DNA of 64,000 nt, taken from contig NZ_JAAATR010000005.1 in the NCBI RefSeq assembly GCF_009907385.1, positions 89,837-153,836 of the forward strand. The letters are read 5' to 3'. Below, one piece after another: positions 57,876 to 64,000 of the stretch. The notes under the pieces were generated by a model, which did not search any database, was not told where the DNA came from, and saw nothing but the letters and a program-made list of their open reading frames with translations. The stretch's first letter is position 1, and each line of letters starts with the position of its first letter. This DNA comes from Atlantibacter hermannii (lineage in GTDB: Bacteria; Pseudomonadota; Gammaproteobacteria; Enterobacterales; Enterobacteriaceae). A program made the translations under genes and the position numbers.

Positions 57876-58607
57876 ATGAACAAAACAATTATGGCGGCGA
57901 TCCGGGCGCATGCGCTGGAGGAATCCCCGCGCGAGTGCTGTGGCTTCGTCATTCAGTCAGGGCGGCGTCAACGTTATATTCCGGTGCCGAACAGCCATGA
58001 AAAACCGACAGAGCATTTCCGTATTGACGGCGAGCACTGGGCAAATGCTGAGGATGCAGGGACGATTATCCGCGTCGTTCACTCGCATCCGGGTGATGGC
58101 GCGCGACCTATTCCGTCAGACCTCGATCGCCAGCAGTGTAATCAGTCTGGTGTGGTCTGGGGTATTTATGCGCCAGACTGCGATGAATACGCTGAAATCA
58201 CGCCGGATGCCATCCCGCTGATTGGCCGCCCGTTCATTCTGGGCTCGCACGACTGCTGGGGACTGATTATGGACTGGCATGCCACCCAGGGTATAACGCT
58301 GACTGATTTTCGCGTCGATTATCCATGGTGGGAAAGCCAGTACCCGGACAACCTCTATTTTGAGAACTGGGAGCGGGAAGGGTTCGTTGAATGCGATCCG
58401 GTTCCCGGTTGCATGGTCATCATGCAGGTCGAATCCGCTAAGTGGAATCACGCCGGAGTCATCACCGAAGAAGGCGAACTACTTCATCACCTCTACGGGC
58501 AGCCATCCTGCATCACGCCGTACGCCCGCGGCTATTTCAAAGACCGGACGATGATTTGTGTCCGGCATAAAGAACTGAAAAAGGAGATAAAACCATGGCG
58601 CGTTTAA
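57876..58607 (+). CDS. K: Tail tip assembly protein K (JAMM plus NlpC/P60)
   Basis: 243 residues: an N-terminal Mov34/JAMM peptidase-like domain (PRECCGFVIQSG, HSHPGDGARPIPSDLD with the HxH metal motif) fused to an NlpC/P60 cysteine-peptidase domain (SHDCWGLIMDW with catalytic Cys, NHAGVI with His). Thought to trim the tail or cut peptidoglycan during entry. Overlaps I by 13 bases. Confidence 0.9.
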   Translation: MNKTIMAAIRAHALEESPRECCGFVIQSGRRQRYIPVPNSHEKPTEHFRIDGEHWANAEDAGTIIRVVHSHPGDGARPIPSDLDRQQCNQSGVVWGIYAPDCDEYAEITPDAIPLIGRPFILGSHDCWGLIMDWHATQGITLTDFRVDYPWWESQYPDNLYFENWEREGFVECDPVPGCMVIMQVESAKWNHAGVITEEGELLHHLYGQPSCITPYARGYFKDRTMICVRHKELKKEIKPWRV

Positions 58608-59188
58608 CCACTATTCGGCTGTATGGCGCGCTGGGCGCGCAGTTCGGGCGTGTGCATAAACTGGCGGTTCAGACATCAGCGGAAGCTGTAAAAGCCTTGT
58701 GCATTAACTTCGATGGGATGGAAGATTACCTCATGAACGCCAAAAAAAACGGGATGACCTTCGCCGTGTTCCGCGGCAAGCGAAATATCGGCGTGCAGGA
58801 TTTCAAAGAACTGGGCGGTGACAGTGATATCCGAATTGCACCAGTGATGGAAGGTTCGAAGAAGGCCGGCATTTTCCAGACCATTCTCGGCGCTGTGATG
58901 GTAGTGGCCGGGATCGTAATGACGGTGATCTCAGGAGGTACGGCATCTCCTTTGGCTGCTTCCTTGATGGTTTCCGGGGTAGGGATGATGGCCGGGGGTA
59001 TTTACCAGATGCTTTCACCGCAGCCTAAAGGGCTGCAAGGCCGTGATGATCCCGACAACAAACCCAGCTACGCTTTCGGCGGTTCCGTCAACTCCCTGGC
59101 GATGGGCAATCCGGTCGCAGTGCTTTATGGCGAGCGTGAAATTGGCGGAGCCATTATCAGCGCAGGGATTGTAGCTGAAGATATTTAA
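58595..59188 (+). CDS. I: Tail assembly protein I
   Basis: 197 residues: an N-terminal ubiquitin-like part (TIRLYGALGAQFGRVHKLAVQTSAEAVKALCINFDGM) and a Gly/Ala/Met-rich hydrophobic central stretch (TILGAVMVVAGIVMTVISGG...ASLMVSGVGMMAGGIYQML), as in lambda gpI. Needed for tail-tip assembly, absent from the virion in lambda. The cargo gene follows after 82 bases instead of J. Confidence 0.9.
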   Translation: MARLTTIRLYGALGAQFGRVHKLAVQTSAEAVKALCINFDGMEDYLMNAKKNGMTFAVFRGKRNIGVQDFKELGGDSDIRIAPVMEGSKKAGIFQTILGAVMVVAGIVMTVISGGTASPLAASLMVSGVGMMAGGIYQMLSPQPKGLQGRDDPDNKPSYAFGGSVNSLAMGNPVAVLYGEREIGGAIISAGIVAEDI

Positions 59189-59230
59189 TCTTCCCTACCA
59201 GAGGGAACTGCTGATCTTTAAAAATCGGGG

Positions 59231-59239
59231 TGTTAAGAT
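59231..59239 (+). promoter_or_regulatory. Extended -10 promoter of the I-J cargo gene
   Basis: TG-T-TAAGAT (59231-59239) is an extended -10 about 30 bases before the start codon; no clear -35, as is usual for that promoter class. Confidence 0.5.
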
Positions 59240-59270
59240 TAGTCTGAATTTTTTTACAGGAGAAAGGGAT

Positions 59271-59885
59271 ATGAAATTGACTGGATTTTTTGCCTCATTG
59301 TTTTTTTTGTTTTGTTCTTCTGGCGCAGTGGCTGATGAGGGCTTTTCAGCTCCTCTTGGTTTAAAATGGGGGCAAAGTCAAGAGACCCTTACTAAGGACT
59401 ATGGTGCCACGCCGGCTGGGAAAAATGACACTCGTTTAAAATTATTTTTGATAAGCAACCCGCCTATAAAAGTTTCGGGATTTGACGAGTTTTATGGTGT
59501 TATTGATGACAAATATGGCCTAGTCAAAGTTATCGTTATTGAAAATATTGACGGTGACGCATATGGCTCTAAGGGATTAGAAGAGTATAAGAAAATCAAA
59601 GAAGTGATAGCCAAGAAATATGGAAAGCCCAGTTCAAAATATGAATATATTGGAAGAGAACTCTATAAAGATAATGATGAGTTTTATCAATGCCTTGCAT
59701 ACCAAGGGTGTGGTACTTACAGCTCGTTCTTCAAGCCAGTAGGCGGAGGAGATGTTGCCGTGTCTTTGAAAGGGGAGCGCAGAGGTAAGGGATACCTGTC
59801 TATCGACTATGAATCCGTTTTGTTCAGCAATGTTCTTAATGAGCAGGAAAATGATTCAAAATCTCAAGCTGAAAAAGGTCTTTAA
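59271..59885 (+). CDS. Secreted hypothetical protein between tail genes I and J
   Basis: 204 residues, not recognised. A Sec signal peptide (hydrophobic FFASLFFLFCSSGAVA, cleavage likely after AVA near residue 21) precedes a mature part of about 180 residues: GLKWGQSQETLTKDYGATP, VKVIVIENIDGDAYGSKGLEEYKKIKEVIAKKYGKPSSKYEYIG, one likely disulphide (QCLAYQGCG). The LKWG-x-S start resembles periplasmic DUF families with a short repeated motif. AT-rich, with its own promoter and terminator: a lysogen-expressed cargo gene acting in the periplasm. Confidence 0.72.
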   Translation: MKLTGFFASLFFLFCSSGAVADEGFSAPLGLKWGQSQETLTKDYGATPAGKNDTRLKLFLISNPPIKVSGFDEFYGVIDDKYGLVKVIVIENIDGDAYGSKGLEEYKKIKEVIAKKYGKPSSKYEYIGRELYKDNDEFYQCLAYQGCGTYSSFFKPVGGGDVAVSLKGERRGKGYLSIDYESVLFSNVLNEQENDSKSQAEKGL

Positions 59886-59916
59886 ATAATCTCTTTATAA
59901 ATTCTCTATTCCTATA

Positions 59917-59938
59917 ACCCGCTTCGGCGGGTTTTTTT
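59917..59938 (+). terminator. Terminator before J
   Basis: ACCCGC-TTCG-GCGGGT followed by seven T residues, ending 11 bases before the J start. Confidence 0.9.
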
Positions 59939-59949
59939 ATGGATGCAAT

Positions 59950-62900
59950 ATGGCAACAATCATTGGAGCAAAGGGCGGCGAACAGAAGCAGCATACCCCC
60001 GTTGAGCAACCTGATTCAGCTCAGTCCATGGCGCGCTGCCGTCTGCTTCTGGCGCTGGGTGAGGGGGAATTTGCAGGTGGGCTCGATGTCACCAAAATTT
60101 TCCTGGATAACACACCGCTCGGTAACGCCGACGGCTCAATGAACTTTGAGAATGTCTCCTGGGATTTTCGCCCCGGCACGCAAACTCAGTCCCCAATTCC
60201 CGGCTTTCCCGCTGTGGAAAATGAGACCAGCATCGGCGTATCGCTGACAAAGACCACTCCCTGGACCCGCGCTATCAGCAACACCCAGATTGACGCTGTG
60301 CTGGTGCGCATCGGCATTACCGGTCTGCAGCAGCAGGAGAATGACGGGGATATCGTCGGCACGAGCGTCACATACCACATCGACATAGCGGTAGATGGCG
60401 GCGCATACAGTACCGTACTTACCAAAACGGTAACGGAAAAACTCAGCTCACTGTACGAGCTAACGCACCGCATCAACCTGCCTAAAGCTAATACCGGCTG
60501 GCAGATCCGCGTTGTGCGTGATACCGCCGACAGCACAAGTCAGATGCTGCAGAACAAAACCCAGGTCCAGGCAATCACTGAGGTGATTGATGCCCGCCTG
60601 CGCTATCCGCATACCGCGCTGCTGTATGTGTCATTCAGCGCCAAGGCGTTCAGCAATATCCCGAAAATATCCTGTAAACCGCAGGGGCGCATAATCCGTA
60701 TTCCCCAAAATTACGACCCGATTAACCGGACATATGGCGGCACGTGGGATGGCACATTCAAATGGGGATGGACTAACAATCCGGCGTGGATCTGGTTCGA
60801 TATCCTGACGGAGCCGCGCTTTGGTCTTGGCCGCCGCGTTACGCCGGATATGCTGGATAAGTGGGAGCTGTACCGGATTGCACAGCGATGCGATCAACAG
60901 ATCCCGGATGGCCTGGGTGGTAGCGGAACCGAGCCGCGTTTTTTGTTTGACGTGTACATCCAGGCGCAGGCCGACGCCTGGCAGGTGATTAAAGACATCG
61001 CGGCAGGCTTCAACGGCATGACGTTCTGGGGTAACAACATGTTCAACGTTGTCTCAGACATGCCAGCAGACACCTCGAAACTGCAGATCCTCACCCGCGC
61101 TTCTGTGGTGGGGAAGCCGGTCTATTCCAGTGGTAGCGAAAAAAACCGTTACAGCTCTGCGCTGATTAATTTCAGTGACCCCGGCAACCACTACCAGGAC
61201 CGCACAACGGCAGTGATGTTTCCTGAGCTGGTGAAGCAGTTCAAATTCAAGCAGACGCAAATTACTGCCATTGGCTGTACGCGCGAAAGCGAGGCGCAGC
61301 GGCGGGGCGGCTGGGCGGTGTATTCCAACTCACTTGACCGCATCATCACACTGCAGACCGGGCTCGATGGTTTTGTCTACGTGCCGGGCACGGTATTTGC
61401 GTTTGCCGACGAACGCCTGTCAGGACGCATATACGGCGGGCGCATTACCGGGTATGACGCGGGACTCAAAACTGTGACCACTGACCGCGGGACCAGCGCA
61501 GTCGCGGGCGACACGTTGATGATCCGCACGCAGGACGGCACCGTGGAAAGTCGGGTTATTCAGGCAGTAAACGGCACGCAGCTGGTAGTGGCCACGCCGT
61601 TTATAGCCGCCCCGTTACCGAACGCTATATTCGTTATCGATGCCGGGCAGTTGCGCCTGCAGTACTTCCGGGTAACGAATCTGACGTTTAACGATGATGA
61701 AAATACGTTCACCATCACCGGTGCTGAGTACAACTCATCAAAATATGATGCAGTAGATAATAACGCCCGCCTCGATATACCGCCGATCAGCCTAATCCCG
61801 ACCGGACTGGTTGCGCAGCCAGTCAATGTCGCTGTCACCAGTTACGACGCGGTACGCCAGGGTCAGCGTGTGGCGACACTGGTCGCTACATGGGACGCGC
61901 CGCTGGATAAAAATGGCAAGCCGCAAGCGGATGTTATCGCCTACCGGGTGCAGTGGAAGCGCGGGGATAACGAATGGATCAACGTGCCGGAGACAGGCCT
62001 GCGCGATATCGAAGTGCCTGGGATTTTCGAGGGCGACTACCTGGTGCGCGTACGCGCCATCAATTCAGGTGGGGCGTCCAGCCTCTGGGCGACGTCGGCG
62101 CTAACTCATCTCAAAGGCAGGATCGGTGATGTGCCAAAACCCGTCGGGCTCGCTGCAACTGACGATGTAGTATTCGGCATCAACGTAACCTGGGCATTCC
62201 CCGCCGATACCGGCGACACGCTGAGTACTGAGCTGCAATACAGTCTCGCGGCCGACGGCTCGAATCCGATGCTGCTGGCGGCGGTACCGTACCCACAGAA
62301 ACTCTATCAGCAAATGGGGCTCAAAGCGGGGCAGGAATTCTGGTACCGCGCGCGGCTGGTGGATCGCATCGGTAATCAGAGTGGCTGGACTGATTTTGTT
62401 CGAGGACAGTCCAGCATTGATGTTTCTGACATCACTGAAGCCATACTGGAGGACATGAAACAGACCGACTTGTTCAAGGATGTCGTTGAAAGTGCGATTG
62501 ACAGCAGCGCAAAAATTGCCGGGATTGTCGCTGATGTGCAGCAGAACGCTGATGATCTCGAGCAGGCCGCTCTGGCGATACAGCAGAATACCGACGGTCT
62601 GGCGGCGGCAGCGGTGAAGATCGACGAAACTGCGGCCACGCTCGACGGCATGACTGCCGGCGTTAAAAACTCCTCGATTGCCGTGATCCAGAGCACGATA
62701 GCCCAGGTGACCAGCCGCCGCCGGCAGACTGCCACGAACGCCGGGAACAGTGCCAGCATTGACCGTATTGATACCACCATCGCTGATGCCAGTCAGTCGG
62801 TGGCTCGCGCGCTGGTGACGCTGGATGCGTCCGCAGGCGGTAACGTTTCAAACGCGACCGATCTGACCGAGACGCTGGCTAACTTCACGCAGGCTTCAGC

Positions 62901-63462
62901 CACGAAAATCAACTCCCTGACGGTCACGGTGAACGGCCAGACCGCAGCCATCACCGCCAGCTCTCAGGCAGTAGCAGATATGGCTGGCAACCTTAACGCG
63001 ATGTACAGCGTTAAAGTGGCGGTTGACGCCAACGGCCGCCAGTACGCCGCAGGGATGGGTATTGGGGTGCAGAACACGCCATCAGGCATGCAGTCGCAGG
63101 TGCTATTCCTGGCGGACCGCTTTGCGGTTATGTCTCAGGCTGGCGGGGCTGTTACGCTGCCATTCGTGATCCAGAACGGGCAGACTTTTATCCGCGATAC
63201 GTTCATTCAGGACGGCACCATCAGTAACGCAAAAATCGGTAACTATATCCAGTCTGCAGACTGGGACGGCACCGGTAATGTGGGCTGGCATATCAATAAA
63301 TCGGGATTTGCAACGCTCAATAATGTGACGGTGCGTGGCAATCTTTACGCCGCGTCGGGCAATTTCAGTTTTAACGGCGCGAATAATACTGTGGTCATCG
63401 ATGGCAACGGGGTAACCGTTAATCTGCCGGGTGGCGGCCTGATCAGACTGGGGATGTGGTGA
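59950..63462 (+). CDS. J: Tail tip / host-specificity protein J
   Basis: 1170 residues. The N-terminal ~600 residues form the conserved J hub (GAKGGEQKQHTPVEQPDSAQSMARCRLLLALGEGEF, RFGLGRRVTPDMLDKWELYRIAQRCD, NRYSSALINFSDPGNHYQDRT). Fibronectin type III-like domains follow at about 615-800 (VATWDAPLDKNGKPQADVIAYRVQWKRGDNEW, TWAFPADTGDTLSTELQYSLA). Then a long helical region with Ala/Ser/Thr repeats, the conserved MYSVKVAVDANGRQYAAGMGIGVQNT segment, and a beta-rich C-terminus that contacts the receptor. It starts 11 bases after a terminator; TGATG overlaps the next gene. Confidence 0.93.
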   Translation: MATIIGAKGGEQKQHTPVEQPDSAQSMARCRLLLALGEGEFAGGLDVTKIFLDNTPLGNADGSMNFENVSWDFRPGTQTQSPIPGFPAVENETSIGVSLTKTTPWTRAISNTQIDAVLVRIGITGLQQQENDGDIVGTSVTYHIDIAVDGGAYSTVLTKTVTEKLSSLYELTHRINLPKANTGWQIRVVRDTADSTSQMLQNKTQVQAITEVIDARLRYPHTALLYVSFSAKAFSNIPKISCKPQGRIIRIPQNYDPINRTYGGTWDGTFKWGWTNNPAWIWFDILTEPRFGLGRRVTPDMLDKWELYRIAQRCDQQIPDGLGGSGTEPRFLFDVYIQAQADAWQVIKDIAAGFNGMTFWGNNMFNVVSDMPADTSKLQILTRASVVGKPVYSSGSEKNRYSSALINFSDPGNHYQDRTTAVMFPELVKQFKFKQTQITAIGCTRESEAQRRGGWAVYSNSLDRIITLQTGLDGFVYVPGTVFAFADERLSGRIYGGRITGYDAGLKTVTTDRGTSAVAGDTLMIRTQDGTVESRVIQAVNGTQLVVATPFIAAPLPNAIFVIDAGQLRLQYFRVTNLTFNDDENTFTITGAEYNSSKYDAVDNNARLDIPPISLIPTGLVAQPVNVAVTSYDAVRQGQRVATLVATWDAPLDKNGKPQADVIAYRVQWKRGDNEWINVPETGLRDIEVPGIFEGDYLVRVRAINSGGASSLWATSALTHLKGRIGDVPKPVGLAATDDVVFGINVTWAFPADTGDTLSTELQYSLAADGSNPMLLAAVPYPQKLYQQMGLKAGQEFWYRARLVDRIGNQSGWTDFVRGQSSIDVSDITEAILEDMKQTDLFKDVVESAIDSSAKIAGIVADVQQNADDLEQAALAIQQNTDGLAAAAVKIDETAATLDGMTAGVKNSSIAVIQSTIAQVTSRRRQTATNAGNSASIDRIDTTIADASQSVARALVTLDASAGGNVSNATDLTETLANFTQASATKINSLTVTVNGQTAAITASSQAVADMAGNLNAMYSVKVAVDANGRQYAAGMGIGVQNTPSGMQSQVLFLADRFAVMSQAGGAVTLPFVIQNGQTFIRDTFIQDGTISNAKIGNYIQSADWDGTGNVGWHINKSGFATLNNVTVRGNLYAASGNFSFNGANNTVVIDGNGVTVNLPGGGLIRLGMW

Positions 63463-64000
63463 TGCCGGCAGGATTACTGATAGATCTCAACGATGGCGGA
63501 CCCCGGATGGAAATTACATCCGGCCTGCGGTGCCCGACGTTTAGCGGGCAGTGGACGGCAGCTTCAACTTCTGTTTCGCTGGATATAGCGAATTATGTCC
63601 CCGGGAGTGAAGTGATACTGCTACCCCGTGTCTGCGCTGCATATTCTCCCCCGGTCGGGACCTCACTTGTTCCCTCTGTTGGTGTTTTAACCGGGTTCAC
63701 ACAGTCAGGCTCGACGGTTACCCAGACCTACTGGGATTCGAAGGGGGATAAGCTTGTCAGGGGATTCGATGCTTCTGTCTGGCAAATACTGCCCGCGAGC
63801 TCGGGCAGCGGCATGCTGATTCAGGACTCAACCGATTTCATGAGCATTGCCTTAAATACTATGGCCGGGTTCTGCGTCTGGCGCGGTTCGGTAACGTTCA
63901 GCGGGACCTGGGCTCTGCCTGAGACGATTGCACCAAAATCCAACTACATCGTGTTTGGAAAATGGTCACACCCGAGCGCCACGGTTGAGTGCGACGGCAC
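63462..64000 (+). CDS. Tail protein following J (DUF6453-like), cut by the window end
   Basis: Open from the ATG at 63462 (overlapping the J stop as TGATG) to the last base: at least 179 codons. It begins MPAGLLIDLNDGGPRMEITSGLRCPTFSG, a pattern recalled from DUF6453 proteins that follow J in related phages, and continues with beta-rich sequence (VSLDIANYVPGSEVILLP). Function unknown; probably tail-tip or fibre associated. The 3' end is outside the window. Confidence 0.75.
   Translation, partial: MPAGLLIDLNDGGPRMEITSGLRCPTFSGQWTAASTSVSLDIANYVPGSEVILLPRVCAAYSPPVGTSLVPSVGVLTGFTQSGSTVTQTYWDSKGDKLVRGFDASVWQILPASSGSGMLIQDSTDFMSIALNTMAGFCVWRGSVTFSGTWALPETIAPKSNYIVFGKWSHPSATVECDG

Noticed and set aside
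1..64000. tRNA, rRNA, CRISPR arrays, insertion sequences
   Set aside because: None recognised on reading either strand; no transposase-like protein or regularly spaced repeats of CRISPR type were seen.

Overview
The window is chromosomal DNA of a member of the Enterobacteriaceae. HrpA, YdcF, ProP, CybB, YeaR, YoaG and ArsC/B/R are recognisable at near-E. coli similarity, but gene order differs from E. coli K-12 and an Enterobacter/Klebsiella/Kosakonia-type host fits best; genus cannot be settled from this sequence alone. A lambdoid prophage fills the window from about 17.7 kb to the right end and runs past it.

Bacterial part (1-17.69 kb): start of azoR (minus), hrpA, a TolA-domain lipoprotein, a TetR regulator overlapping a VOC-fold protein, ydcF, proP with its CRP-dependent promoter, cybB, the nitrate/NO-responsive pair yeaR-yoaG with an NsrR-like site, a short orphan gene, a PACE drug-efflux gene divergent from a LysR regulator, an AT-rich stretch with an orphan ORF, a small two-helix membrane protein, an Hsp20 chaperone behind a near-consensus heat-shock promoter, DUF1349 and DUF4142 proteins, and the arsRBC operon. 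Just beyond arsR lies a FrmR/CsoR-type operator with no gene attached: the prophage begins immediately after it.

Prophage early region (17.7-36.5 kb): int and xis, DUF4060, recT, an enlarged recE and a zinc-finger protein form the leftward operon from PL. CI repressor, duplicated OL/OR operators, a Cro-like gene and a YdaT-like gene form the immunity region. To the right come a gene broken at a G9 tract, an O-type replication gene carrying eight 12-bp iterons (likely origin), a P-type helicase loader, two accessory proteins, two DNA methyltransferases, an EmrE-like efflux gene on the opposite strand, ninB/E/I/G, a YlcG-like gene and the Q antiterminator, followed by a late promoter candidate and a terminator.

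Prophage late region (36.5-64 kb): dual-start pinholin, SAR endolysin, nested Rz/Rz1 spanins, terminase, portal, head, lambda-like siphovirus tail genes (with a -1 frameshift G/GT-type chaperone pair), tape measure, M, L, K, I, J and the start of a following tail gene. Several AT-richer cargo genes interrupt this operon, often bracketed by hairpin terminators: a small protein that may be related to anti-CBASS Acb2, a membrane protein with its own promoter and terminator, two reverse-strand genes (YodC-like and DUF6953-like), a KilA-N gene, and a 2.3-kb block between tape measure and M (lipoprotein, bactofilin-like beta-solenoid protein, helical-repeat protein plus HEPN protein), and a secreted protein between I and J. 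The helical-repeat/HEPN pair is the best candidate here for an undescribed system. No tRNA, rRNA, CRISPR array or insertion sequence was recognised. All similarity statements are from memory of the families; no search was run.
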